The position numbers were made by a program, and so were the translations under genes. Below are positions 10,001-20,000 of a stretch of 60,000 nucleotides of DNA, piece after piece (the stretch's first letter is position 1; the number at the start of each line of letters is the position of its first letter). Source of the stretch: Branchiostoma floridae (Eukaryota > Chordata > Leptocardii > Amphioxiformes > Branchiostomatidae); the NCBI RefSeq assembly GCF_000003815.2, contig NC_049980.1, positions 28,516,218-28,576,217 on the forward strand, read 5' to 3'. The notes below the pieces were generated by a model. It was not told the origin of the DNA, did not search any database, and worked only from the letters and a program-made list of their open reading frames with translations.

Positions 10001-11514
10001 GTGACCCAGGAGACACCATGAACAAGAAGATCCGCAATGCTCAACTGGCTCAGTACAACTTCATCATGGGTAAGTGTTGCTTTTTAGCTGAACCATTAAA
10101 ATATTTTGATTAAATACATCTCCACTTCCTATAACTTTAAAAATATAGATTATATAATTTTTAACAGCGGGTTTTAAAAAGAAAAGATTTCTTAGGATGG
10201 CTGGTAGTTTTATCAAATATAATTATGACAAAGAAGTTCTTTTAAAATAGTAGATCGGAATAAACTGTCTTAGATATAAGAAATAATGAATCATCAGTTC
10301 TCAGAGACTTACTGGAGGCTTAAAATGTGTACCTATCACAATGTGTTCGGCCACCTGTCAAGTACAGGAAAAATTAGTAAATCAGTACTCTCCAAGCATT
10401 TCACTCTGCTGGCAGACATGGAGAAAATGCCCAACAAAATGCCTAAAACACGTCAAAAACAGCTGAAGTCGAACCTCTGCTTTGGCAGTTGTAAATCAGG
10501 CATTATTTTTCTTTGTTCAGTCTCTGAGGGCTGATTTTTCTTCAGACTATAACCCAAAGATAACATGAATAAAATAGAATAGAAGTAAAGATGTAGATAA
10601 CACTCCTAACAACTGTCACTGCTCAAAAAAAAGTTGTAGGAAAGCAGGAGCGAGAGAACGGGACTGTGAATGTTCGTACCCGCGATAACAAGGTCCATGG
10701 CGAGTTCTCGGTGGACGCTGTTATCCAACGCTTCAAAAAGCTCCAAGCAGGGTATACCAGAGACAGCGAGGAGGCCTTTGGGCTCGAATAGGTCAAGTCA
10801 TGTCAAAGTTCACCTTGGGGCAAAGGTCAAATCAAATGCAAATAAAGATAAACAGACATTAAACAATAATAATACCAATAATCCAATACACCAAAATGGT
10901 GTAAAATAAAGTCAAAGCAATCAATTAACAGGTGATGTAAGATGTAAGGTGATTGTAAGGTACAGAGTAATGCTGTCTCATACATGTAATGACTCAAAAT
11001 GGACTTTCCTTCCTGTCTATAATAATTGTCTATCATACTCTTGTGTAACTAGTAGAACTCTTGACAATTATTGAAAGGTAGCTCAGCTCTAATACTTGAC
11101 TGTCGTTGCTTCCAAAGTTTCCAACTTACTTACTGTATGTATAATATTTAACAAACTCAGCCTTTTTCTTTGTTAACCTTCGCTCTAATGACTATAACCA
11201 GTACAAAGAGTGCCCAACAAAACTTTCCTCAAGCTCTTTGTAATGTACTAATTACTCTGCTTCATAACATTGCACAGGTACAAGATCCTTTGCAACTATG
11301 TGTGTGCAAGTCTATCTGTCATGTAGAGGTTTAACTTGAATTGTTTTTTCCTTCAGTTGTAGGAAAAAAGGAGGTGGAGAGCGGGACCGTGAACGTGCGC
11401 ACTCGCGACAACAAGGTCCACGGGGAGCGGTCTGTGGAAGATGTCATCCTCCGTTTCAAAAAGCTACAAAACGAGCGTGTTAAGAACAGTGAAGAAACAT
11501 TTGGAGATAATTGA
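948..11514 (+). CDS. TARS1: Threonyl-tRNA synthetase, cytoplasmic (5' end missing)
   Basis: Class II synthetase that joins threonine to tRNA-Thr in the cytosol and edits mischarged serine. Sixteen exons splice in consistent phase: 948-1043, 1764-1845, 2151-2250, 2933-3178, 3578-3695, 4253-4396, 4938-5084, 6380-6478, 6694-6860, 7156-7318, 7750-7887, 8354-8431, 8927-9027, 9385-9562, 9955-10069, then 11357-11514 or alternatively 10634-10791. They give 709 visible residues, against about 720 for the human enzyme. Order: Lys-rich N-terminal tail (1-32), TGS domain (about 66-130), editing domain with HSSAH (138-142) and CRGPH (C244, H248), catalytic core with zinc ligands C396, H447 and H573 and motif-2 Arg R425, then the anticodon-binding domain. 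The ligand spacing equals that of E. coli ThrRS (C334, H385, H511) with a constant offset of 62. The initiator exon is not visible and should lie upstream of the window. Vertebrates also have the paralogue TARS3; which one is closer cannot be told by eye. Confidence 0.96.
1116..1213. repeat. Short foldback element
   Basis: The left arm tatcatatcctggtatccagc plus gtattata pairs with the right arm tataatac plus agctggataccaggatatga, around a loop of roughly 40 bases. It is a compact palindrome of about 98 bp inside a TARS intron. Confidence 0.75.
1764..1845 (+). CDS. TARS1: TARS coding exon: N-terminal linker helix
   Basis: 82 bp, enters phase 0 and leaves phase 1. It reads [19 protein letters not shown]..., matching the helical segment just before the TGS domain in animal ThrRS. 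The acceptor is atgtcag and the donor ggcag/gtagaa. The leading ATG is internal by homology but could serve as a fallback start. Confidence 0.9.
2151..2250 (+). CDS. TARS1: TARS coding exon: TGS domain, first half
   Basis: 100 bp. It encodes [19 protein letters not shown]..., the conserved TGS ubiquitin-like fold start. Acceptor tttcttgcag, donor cag/gtacat; leaves phase 2. Confidence 0.95.
2933..3178 (+). CDS. TARS1: TARS coding exon: TGS end and editing domain
   Basis: 246 bp, phase 2 to phase 2. It encodes [20 protein letters not shown], then [14 protein letters not shown] with the two editing-site histidines, then [22 protein letters not shown]. This is very close to vertebrate TARS. Confidence 0.97.
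3578..3695 (+). CDS. TARS1: TARS coding exon: editing domain
   Basis: 118 bp starting after tctccag. It encodes [20 protein letters not shown] and the [10 protein letters not shown] segment; the donor is gct/gtaagt. The split Arg codon with the previous exon restores phase. Confidence 0.95.
4253..4396 (+). CDS. TARS1: TARS coding exon: editing domain CRGPH
   Basis: 48 codons, phase 0 on both sides. It contains [20 protein letters not shown] and [12 protein letters not shown]; the Cys/His of CRGPH complete the editing site. The acceptor has a long T-run (ttttttttttctgtag). Confidence 0.96.
4803..4889 (+). pseudogene. Decayed duplicate of TARS exon 7 (5' part)
   Basis: After its own intact acceptor (tgtttag) comes [20 protein letters not shown], then ISFPDNKML, a copy of the first 29 codons of the exon at 4938. 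Most differences from the functional copy are amino-acid changing (for example GK to CM, M to A, G to R). The copy loses homology at 4890 and reaches an in-frame TGA at 4908. The upstream intron tail (about 4775-4802) is duplicated as well. A weak donor (gat/gtgtga at 4905) would keep frame, but I judge this a dead exon. Confidence 0.8.
4938..5084 (+). CDS. TARS1: TARS coding exon: editing to catalytic linker
   Basis: 49 codons, phase 0 to 0. It encodes [20 protein letters not shown], then [16 protein letters not shown] and [10 protein letters not shown], close to human TARS. The donor agg/gtagga is the first of four near-identical donor copies downstream. Confidence 0.96.
5073..5270 (+). repeat. 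Tandem repeat (about 50 bp x 4) carrying the exon-7 donor
   Basis: The last bases of the exon plus its donor, aagatcggcagggtaggag, recur as aagattggcagggtaggag near 5122 and 5171 and as aagattggcagggtatagga near 5223. Each is followed by similar intron sequence (ctgtctt..gggcttaaataa). Unit lengths are 49, 49 and 52 bp. Every unit keeps an AGG/GTA donor-like junction, so this is a minisatellite built on the exon-intron boundary. Confidence 0.85.
5512..5942. mobile_element. Foldback MITE-like element, about 430 bp
   Basis: The left end tagcctgggtaccatccgga continues to agtagttcgctcc. The right end is its inverse: ggagcgaactac, then tttccggatggtacccaggcta. Near the right end is a 50 bp imperfect tandem (gaagcgattgtatatag and gaagcgactgtatatag). 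There is no coding capacity. TA at both outer edges could be a target duplication. Confidence 0.85.
6380..6478 (+). CDS. TARS1: TARS coding exon: catalytic domain, motif 1 region
   Basis: 33 codons. It encodes [20 protein letters not shown], then [13 protein letters not shown]; phase 0 to 0, acceptor ctttcctcag, donor aag/gtaagt. Confidence 0.96.
6694..6860 (+). CDS. TARS1: TARS coding exon: catalytic core with zinc Cys
   Basis: 167 bp. It encodes [20 protein letters not shown], a [12 protein letters not shown] segment and KPMNCPGH, whose Cys is the first zinc ligand (C396 in visible numbering). It leaves phase 2; the TG/T codon is completed in the next exon as Cys. Confidence 0.96.
7079..7116. 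repeat. Small palindrome, AACCAAGGAGGTTA family
   Basis: The sequence aaccaaggaggttataccctccttg is self-complementary around its centre. Related ends occur at 12090 (ataacctccttgcagtaac) and at 50379-50446, suggesting a dispersed foldback family. Confidence 0.5.
7156..7318 (+). CDS. TARS1: TARS coding exon: motif 2 and zinc His
   Basis: 163 bp. It encodes [38 protein letters not shown] and [12 protein letters not shown]425 of HRNE is the motif-2 Arg and H447 of DDAHIF the second zinc ligand. Confidence 0.97.
7750..7887 (+). CDS. TARS1: TARS coding exon: catalytic domain
   Basis: 46 codons. It encodes [20 protein letters not shown], then [20 protein letters not shown]; acceptor ttcccccag, donor aag/gtaagc, phase 0 to 0. 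Confidence 0.95.
8354..8431 (+). CDS. TARS1: TARS coding exon: catalytic domain
   Basis: 26 codons encoding [20 protein letters not shown] and AFYGPK; acceptor ctttcag, donor aag/gtggga. Confidence 0.95.
8927..9027 (+). CDS. TARS1: TARS coding exon: catalytic domain
   Basis: 101 bp encoding [20 protein letters not shown], then [13 protein letters not shown]; leaves phase 2 (donor ag/gtatgg). Confidence 0.95.
9385..9562 (+). CDS. TARS1: TARS coding exon: motif 3 and start of anticodon domain
   Basis: 178 bp. It encodes [20 protein letters not shown] (third zinc ligand H573, motif 3), [20 protein letters not shown], and [18 protein letters not shown], which opens the anticodon-binding domain. 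Confidence 0.97.
9955..10069 (+). CDS. TARS1: TARS coding exon: anticodon-binding domain
   Basis: 115 bp encoding [20 protein letters not shown], then [18 protein letters not shown]; leaves phase 1. It can join either of two downstream terminal exons. Confidence 0.95.
10634..10791 (+). CDS. TARS1: TARS alternative terminal exon A
   Basis: 158 bp to a TAG. With the preceding G it encodes [20 protein letters not shown], then [16 protein letters not shown] and a tail ending EEAFGLE. It has the same length as the exon at 11357, and most changes between them are silent. In [16 protein letters not shown] count eight synonymous and no replacement differences, so both copies look selected as protein. 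Odd points: its acceptor is A-rich (ctgctcaaaaaaaag) without a pyrimidine tract, and an alternative acceptor six bases on (ttgtag) would stay in frame. AATAAA signals follow at 10841 and 10905. Confidence 0.7.
10841..10910 (+). promoter_or_regulatory. Poly(A) signals for terminal exon A
   Basis: AATAAA occurs at 10841-10846 and again at 10905-10910, about 50 and 115 bases after the stop of exon A. That position would give it its own short 3' UTR. Confidence 0.5.
11357..11514 (+). CDS. TARS1: TARS terminal exon B (canonical)
   Basis: 158 bp to a TGA. It encodes [20 protein letters not shown], then [18 protein letters not shown] and a tail ending EETFGDN. The acceptor has a strong pyrimidine tract (gttttttccttcag), and the HGER motif agrees with other animal ThrRS, so I treat this as the main last exon. 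Confidence 0.93.
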
Positions 11515-12273
11515 GATAGTACTACACTAGTACTTGTATAGGGTAGATAACTATGAAGGTCCTGCATCTTCAAGTTTGAATGAATCAGTCCCTACAATTT
11601 ATTCATATTTTATTGTTTGCATAGTCCATAATGAGGTCTATAAATGTACAAGCACACAAATGCAACAACTGCTTTCAAGGTGGGCAGTTGAATCAAGCAT
11701 GCTCTTGAGACAAACTTCAAGAATTAGACTTAAGAAAGTCTATGATTTCTTTAGTAGAAGCTACGAGCTTTGGAAGACATCTTAATGCTCAACTCCAATG
11801 TATTGATAATATGTCAATTCTCAATAGTCAAGCAGGACCTTACTGTGCCTGATGAAACGTTCCATAGGTTGAAGCTAGTTTGAATTTTACAGGGGTGAAG
11901 GGGAGAGATGGGAGGATCAGATGCAGTCATGTCAGAATTGAAAATTGATTACAGTATAAGTGTTTAGATAAAGGTACAGTACTGTATTTTCAATGAAGAT
12001 GGTAATCAAGATCTTTTGTGGCATGGAGGCTGAAAAAAATATTCCACAATGTCTGCAGTAAAAGATAGCAAATGTATTGCACCATGGACTTTATAACCTC
12101 CTTGCAGTAACTGACATGTATACCTTTCTTGTCTTGTATACATGTGCTTGTCATTCACAATCTATTAACTGTACTTGAGCATGTTGGGGACCCATTTCAC
12201 ATCCCATAAACTGTAGGTAAGACCAACTCCTCAAGCATCCTTTGCAAAATGTACTGAAAATGACTACAATAAA
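11515..12273 (+). promoter_or_regulatory. TARS 3' UTR ending at AATAAA
   Basis: About 750 bases of AT-rich non-coding sequence follow the stop codon. AATAAA at 12268-12273 is followed by T-rich sequence, a plausible cleavage context. Another AATAAA lies near 12830. Confidence 0.5.
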
Positions 12274-13000
12274 ACATGCTGAATACTCCGTGCATCTTTT
12301 TGCTACATGAGTTGAAAAACAGTGGTAAAAGTTATTTGTAATTGATATTTAAGGCTTGAAGATTGCTGCAACGTGATGCTAATTGCACACATTTAGCATA
12401 TAGCAGACAGTCAAAATCGCAATTTTGATCACAGGCTTATTTTTATTCATTTTAATAGCATTCTTATTTATTTAACGTGCCTAGATCTAATTAATGACAG
12501 AAAATAATGCAAGTTGGGAAATCCAAAATAGGCTATAATTGTGTGAAACTGGTGAAAGTACAGATGGTTTCTTAAAACGAAGTTGAAGGACCTTCTTTAA
12601 AAGAAATTGAATTCCTGTTAAGCTACACTGTTCAAGGACGAATAAGAAAAACAAAACCCTTAGATGGAAATGTCAGGTCTCAAGGCATATTAGCTCTTCC
12701 CATATTTAGCGTTCAATGAAGCTGGTCATGTCATTAAATCCCCAGAGATCTAGAATTTACCTTGAAGGGGAATTTCTTCTGCTCTGAGATTAAGGGTTAA
12801 GGAGAGATGTGGCCAGAGAAATAAAATGTGACTTTGGTTTAATTCTTAACCATGCCAAAACTTTAGTGCAACCTCGCCCCAAAAAGCAGGCAAGATAGAG
12901 AAGTGATAAAGCCCAGTTGATTACTTATTTAGTCATTCGAGAAGCCTATACATACCTCCTTGGTAAAAGGGAACTGTCACAGAACGTGCCAGTAGAGGCT
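12274..13000. other. Intergenic, nothing recognised
   Basis: AT-rich sequence between the TARS poly(A) signal and the CpG-richer stretch. No coding exon or repeat end seen. Confidence 0.4.
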
Positions 13001-14090
13001 TGTTAATCTTGCGTGACGTCACAGAATAGCTATGACGTAATGGTTGTGTCATCACTCCAAAGGCGCCTTCTTGCCTTTCTCCCTATGGGGCTTTCTTTAT
13101 AGGCCTTTTTTTTTAGGTCAAACATCGTACAATAAATGTTCTTCAACTTCACGCATTACTACTACGCTGTATACAAAGTTTTGTACAAAAACGCTTGCCC
13201 ACTGGGGAAAATCTAAAATTCCACCCTTGAGGTCATTGACCCAGGATTAGTGACGTCCCCGGTGAAATTCCAAGAACTGTTGCAGCGCCACCGCGCGCCT
13301 GTCAGTAGTATTGCACCCATAATATCAGCGGCCGGTACCATCAGTCCTGTCCGGACACGCAAGAGGGATGGTACTTCTCACAGGATACTCCGCAGTTTTC
13401 CTTCAATATCTCTGAATTTGTCCCGGATATGAGCTTATGTCGGATGCCAGGACCTAGGATAGACTTGTAGGTGAGTGGGAAAATAGACGTTTTGTTTGTT
13501 GATGATTTCGGGGACGGGTGAGGAAGCAGTGATGATGTAGGGGAATCGAAAGTCTGAAAATAATCGTCGTCCCTCGATTTTCCCATGCGCCTGTCGCCCA
13601 GCAAATTTATTTCACCCATTCCCCACTTTAACGTGGAGTTTATAGAAGATTCGTTATCTCCAAATTGGATTACCACGGGTAATAATTCTTGTAGGGGCGC
13701 AAATTTCGTCTGAATCGTCCGACAGTCGGGATTATTATAGGGATGCATTTTTGGTGCTGACATCACAATCACAGGGTTGGAGGGATGTGGCGATGGCGTC
13801 CAGCTGTCCGATAGCGACATCGGTACGATTTCTTCGTCATTTCTGTGTCTAGCTTGCCAAATATTGTCAACATTGACGTGGAATCACGGTGCCATCCCTA
13901 GATGTCCCAGACCTTACGTAATACGGGCGTGTGATGTGTTATTTGCGGAGGGAAGCTGGCCGCCGGCGCCGCCCTGGGTTAGGGTTGGGGTGGGAGGGGG
14001 GGTTGGGGATTCCGAACTGCGTAATTCCCTGCCCTTAATATCTTCAACATGTGATGCAGTTTCTGCCCTTGGTCTCTTCTGAACCCACGT
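13000..14090 (+). promoter_or_regulatory. CpG-richer region with CRE sites, candidate promoter
   Basis: This stretch is richer in CG dinucleotides than its surroundings. It has a perfect CRE, TGACGTCA, at 13014-13021 and a related TGACGTAA at 13033-13040. A strong donor (cttgtag/gtgagt) sits at 13471. The RIPOR ATG exon begins with only 24 bases of 5' UTR after a splice acceptor, so a non-coding first exon must lie upstream, and this is the best candidate place. There is also a 159-codon open frame on the minus strand (13341-13820) that I do not recognise. Transcript evidence is absent; all of this is inference. Confidence 0.35.
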
Positions 14091-15510
14091 TGAGAGAGTC
14101 TTGAGAATGAGCCAAGCCTTTGTAATTTCTTTATCGCTTGCTTTGTCAGGTTTGGTTTTGGATAACAGTCCAGGACTGACTGAATCCGAATGTGAAGATG
14201 TTTACACTAACGTTAGAACGGACTGTTGTCATGCAGTAATTTGTATGCTTGCATGACCACAATCGATAATGATACGCTTAGAAAATAATCATTTTACAAA
14301 CCATTGTAGCCACCACTTCCCAAACGTCAGTGGTGTAATGTTACTTGTTTATTTGCAGCCGCAAACAGGCCATTTGGGTTTACAGAACGGGACAATAGGA
14401 AGCAGGCTTATTGGATTACAGGATTTTGACGGCTCAGAATAAATAAACCACCCGTGAGCTCGGCAAATTTGCTCACTTAATTAGTACACTGCTAATAGAT
14501 GGCTTCCTGTACCCAATCTGGTTCATAACCAACATTCCTTATTTTGTAATTTTTATGATCTTCGACTTTCTTTTCTACTTTGACATTCTTTTCTGGAAAA
14601 GAAAAATCAATTTCCCATTGTGTAACATTAACATTATAATGCTATTCAAACTGAAAGTAAGAGTGGAATTATTAGAGGTGATGGAGCCAGTAACTTTTTC
14701 CTTTTCATATATCGATCATAAAATAAGAGGACGTATAGAGTTGGTCATTGAATCTTCATCTTTGATTATTCTTTCCTCATAATTTCCCTAACGTTAACCC
14801 AAATTGTCATTGTGGCTGATGCAGAACTACGACAGATCTACATAAAATTACAATTATTGTGATTTCTTTCCTGTCAAATTTCAATCACTATATAAGAGCA
14901 CATGGTCAATTTTCATAATGTCTCGTATTTTTTCTCTGTAAGCCCATTGTTGTACATGTAACACCATAGGCCATACAGTGACATATGATACAGAAGAATT
15001 ATGATTCCATTACGGAGATGGATTTTCTGATACCCATAGTTAAGACAGCACAGTGCACTTAGGACCATACATTTATCATTCGAGATCGTAACATTTATCC
15101 TGCTGCACTGGCAAATGATTTATTGCCTTTTATATATTAATGGACAGTTAGAGTCTTCTATGCCATGCACATAGTGCAGAATAAAAGGCTTGGAATGCCA
15201 CCCTGCAAATAACCTAGGGGGCCGTGTTGACGGAAGAGCGCTTTGTTTAGACTGTATAACAATATGCCACAGTGGAAACATGCCTGCATTTCCATATCTG
15301 CATATTGCCTGGGCTGGAACTATTTTTGTAGCATTTACATATCAAAGAGAAAATGTTTACTCCTGGAGGCTTGACTTTTTTCTTGCTTCCTATACATGAA
15401 AGATTGCAACGTTAATGTTTCGTATTTTGTTTGGAGCACCTAAAGTAGCAAGCAAATGTTTTTCATAGGTTTTTGCCACATACTAGTACCATTTTACTAG
15501 CCTAGAACTA
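14091..15510. other. AT-rich intergenic or first-intron sequence
   Basis: No exon with supporting homology, and no repeat ends seen by eye. Confidence 0.4.
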
Positions 15511-17031
15511 TTAACGCTAGTTAACCTTTATTCGTTCAGTTACCTTAATTCGTTTTTTCAAAAACAGGGAATCTACGGAGACACGGTAAGTGCAACATCA
15601 GTAATAACCACAGGAATGAATAACCGAGAGACTTAAGTGTTCAGAATATTCATGAAAAGGCTCCGATGACCACGCATTCGAAAACAGCGAGGTCAAAAAC
15701 GTACCGTCCCGCCTACCGCTCCATGGGAGATTGCGTCACCGTGTTGTTCGCCGGAATGGCCGAGATCTATCACATTCGCTTCCAGTTCACAAGATCTCAC
15801 AATTATCATGCACAAGACAACTCAATAAAGTTTGTGTTGATAACCAGTAACTGGACTCAAAGTGTGATCAATTGCCGAAAACTGTCTCTTTGTTGCCACA
15901 ACTCCCCTTGTGGCGCACGATCGAACGTCGCCATGTTTTTTCAAAGAAACCTACGGTCGCAACCGCGGGAAAAAGGTTGGATGACGCCATTACAAGGTAT
16001 TTATTAAACTTACCTTTAATAACTCACTAACTCGCCTTTTTCTCTTAGATCATTATGCAGCCATCTACTAAACATTTTATGCACCACCAAGAATGGAAAT
16101 GATATTGAACATCGACAAATTAATTGATTTTACTCTGGTCCCCTTTTTTTAAAATGTGAAAGTCCCAAGCCAGATCATGTAAACTGTTGCAAATACGGCC
16201 TTGAAGACGATACCAACTGTCTCAGTACGGGTATGGTACACCGATAACAAGATTTGCACTGCATATATGTCGATCACAAGTCTGACAGCAATGTTTTATA
16301 TCATTTATTGTGGAATCTTTCGTTCTTTGATCCAGGGCATTGACAACAGCGGCATATCAGACTTCACACCCCCTTCATCTTTAGTGTTGTTGGCCGCCGA
16401 AATAGACCATTAGACACAAATATATCGGGTTACATTTTGCCGTGTGGAGGGTGCAAAACACTGTACAGATGGTTGTACTGCAAACTGATGATCACCCGCT
16501 TGGAAATAGCCACAGCACGCCGTTCAAGTTGCAACGAAAGGTGCATAAGTTTCATGGAACGATCATGGCGCCAGGATCGATTTTACGTCACAGTCTACTG
16601 ACCCAACAACCTCATTTTTTTACCAACGTGCTACTGCGTGCGACGGTAAATACTCAGCGGTAGTTGTCGGGATTTTTTTGTTGCCTGAATAAGTTTGCAA
16701 TCTAGAGCACTCCATTCATGTCAAGAAAGGAACAATAGCTTCAGCATAAAGTAATTAGAAGCGGACAAACATAACGAGTCTCGTCAGAACGAATAAAGGT
16801 CACGCCCTCCGGGAGCGCCGTCGTTCTCAACGCAACGCGACGGTGTTTTCAAATTGAGACATTTTCATATTAGCATGGTAGGAGAGAAAATATATCGTGG
16901 ATGGGATGAATGACAAAGGTAAACAACAATACCACCATGTTGAATACAGAGATTATGCTTTGTTCTTCTGCCAGATTGGAATAAGCTGACTCTTGGTGAA
17001 AAACGCAACGAATAAAGGTTAACTAGCGTTA
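15511..17031. mobile_element. Putative DNA transposon with 25 bp inverted ends
   Basis: The 25 bases at 15511-15535 (acgctagttaacctttattc in the core) are the exact reverse complement of 17007-17031. Part of the terminal motif (gaacgaataaaggt) recurs inside at about 16788-16800. The interior is CpG-richer than its flanks but has no recognisable transposase; the 113-codon open frame at 15666-16007 is not a known family. The string actagtacc occurs just outside both ends (15482 and 17031), but about 20 bases from the left end, so it is not a clean target duplication. Confidence 0.6.
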
Positions 17032-20000
17032 CTAGTACCTTACCATATAAAAATAAATTTCCAGCCCGGGTGCCATCTTGGTTAGGTAAATGTGAATATC
17101 TGCTTGAATAGTCCCTAGTTGGTGACAGTAACTGTTATAGTAAACATAGACTAAACCAGGGTGTCACCTCTAGGTTTATGATATTTGTTACAAGGTACAT
17201 GATAAGATATGAGAATAAGTGAGCATAAAACTAAAGGTAGAGCTAAGTTCAGTTCCATAAAGATAAGAAGCCAGTAGCTAAAGCCAAAGCTGTGGCAATG
17301 GAGAGTGGTATTAGCAATAAGCTACTTGAATGACAGATGGTTAGTGGTGTGGTTTCCAGGGATGGGCGTGTGATTACTGGTGATAACGGTATGTGGTTTT
17401 CAACCTTACAAGTTAGACATGTAACATTACATGGAGTAAGTACATGATGTATATGTGGAAGGGCCATGCTCAGATTGTAGGTATAGAAAATAAGAAGAAT
17501 TGTGTTGTTTTTTAAAATTATTATTATCAAAATTATGATTTAACCCATTCCTCTTGTTGAGAGTGCCACATAGTAATCACTTATGTTGGCTTGAATGTCC
17601 AGGATTTCCAAGAAAAGGAAATGATACTTTGGTTCACAGAATCTGATGTTCCATTTACTAGTACAGTTATTTATGATGATAACAATACCTTCCCTGTAGG
17701 TCATATACTCAAGTGTCCTTGAATGCAAAGCTTATTTCCAAATTCCCGCATATGGAGGCACTCAAAATAGCAGTGGATGCGATCTGTTATGATCCACCAT
17801 GTAAGTGATTGACACGACAACAAGAAGACACAGTGGGGGGAATGTGGTGTTTCAAAACAGTACAGGCATGGCTGCCGGTTGGATGAAAAGACTGGGAGAG
17901 CCCCAGGATTGGAATGAAAGAAAGTGGGAAGAGTCTTGGCATGCCATTTTCCTGTGGTAGCCGCAGAAATAGCGCAGTGGTGATGTGCAGGTACTCGAGG
18001 CATGTGACTACCCAGCACGATGGGGAAATAGTACAGAACAACAACTTCCCATGGCCTGGCTATTCAGTATGAATGATGACTGTATTTTTTCATGCACCCA
18101 AATAACAATTGGGAAGGAGGGTTTTCTAATCAGTTTGGATTTGTTGTTTTCTAGCATATCCCAAAAGTTGTTTGTTGATTTCTCCTGTTTCCATACATTT
18201 TTATAACCACGGTGTATAGACCTTGACCCATAAAACAAGACTTGTGGAGGTTGGAAAGATATGCATCCATACATGGAATATATGTAATACTGATTTTAAC
18301 CATATTTATTTATTATTTACAATGTAAAGTTACATGATCATGTGTGTACGTAGGTCTGAACCCTATGGATGCTTTCTAGTGGATGTTATATATGGACAGA
18401 GCCCATTTTAGCTTTAGCATGTATCTCAATACGAATACGAATGTACAAATATAAGTACTCTGAGATCTTGAGTAACAGTAACATCTTCAGATTCTTCATC
18501 ATCATATTCATAAAGTTGAAATCAATAAACACTTACAGTCATCATTTGCCAGAATTGGCCACTGCACCCATGTAGTATCTTACTTTGAACTCTGAATGAC
18601 CTACTTAAATCATCAAGAAGTCTTTGATGTACTTTCAGCAAAGTAAATTGCTGCTTGTCGTACAAAAGAGATTGTGCCAGCATTTTCTGTGTGAATGAAA
18701 AGGTCCTCTTTGGCCTCCATGGATCGCTAGACAGGGGAGGAGCTCATAAGGAATACAGAAAGGAGTGCAGTTCCCAGAACTGTGTCCTGATTTTGCTGTC
18801 AGAAATGCTTCATCGTGAGAGACAGCCCTACTATTGTTGAAGGCCAAACCAATAAAGAAAGAAGGAAAGAGGATAGTTTGGATGCCTGGATGCCAAATTA
18901 TGTTCTCTTTTCTGTATCTGCAATTTTCCAGTTTGTATAGGCATACTGCAAAGGTCGAGAGAGTTCATCAAATTCACTGTTGACATGTCAAACTTGATCA
19001 AACATGTCCCACTCTGTTTGTAGGAAGATATGGGGAGACCTAAACATGTGTGGGACTGCAGACAGTCCAGACAAACAACATGAAAGGTATATGCCTGTGT
19101 AGATGGCAGGTGTGTATCACTGTGTACTGCAATACCAGGGATGTGCAAATGCACAGATAATATTTAGTCATTGTCTAGATAGAATTTGACTCAAAGGGCT
19201 GGGATGTCCTCTGTATTGCCTTGTCACAATTTCAATAAATCAATAAAAAATATTTGATGTTGAAAATATCTGCTTGAGGTTTACATGTATGTTGAGAAGA
19301 AAAAAAATGTCTCTGACAGACTCCAACAAGAACAAGAAGAATTTTACTTTCAGGATGTTATCTCAAAAATGTCAATTTCAAAAATCATCTGCTTTTCCAA
19401 GAGGCAATGAGGCATGTTATATGAGGAATGCCATACTGGTTATATAAATGGTTGGAGCCCATGATTGAAACTATTGTTGTGGACAGATAGAAGAAATACT
19501 GCACCGTAGCCAAATCTCATCAATATGCGATTAGCGTTCATGGATGAAATGAATTCATCAGCGCGCTGATGCTGAAGAGGAATTAACGATAAGCAGAACA
19601 AATTTGTTCTGAAGATAATCAGGGCAAAGAATTTCCATATCTTTAGCAGTGTCCCTGTATTCAAGAGGAGGCTACAACTACTAGCAGAGAAATACAAAAT
19701 TTGCTTCCTTTCTGACTGTAAATAGTGACTCAGGGCTGTAAATAGTGACTGGACTGTTTTCTTTTAATCCTCATCCTCATGGTCATACGAAGAACATACA
19801 TACTTATATATTCTTATATAATGTCTTTGCTCATTCATGAGATTTCCATGATTGCATGCTCAACAAAAGGAATCCAAATTTTCATTGTTATTATGTATAG
19901 TGAGGGGAACATTTTTTGATCGGATCGTTAGGCCATTAGAATGGAGGCCACAACTATTACCACCCCCACACCCCACCCATTGTCACCTCTGATTGGAGAA

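Noticed and set aside
13341-13820. 159-codon minus-strand frame as a protein gene
   Set aside because: Plausible amino-acid composition but no recognised domain and no supporting splice partner; kept only as a remark on the candidate promoter region.
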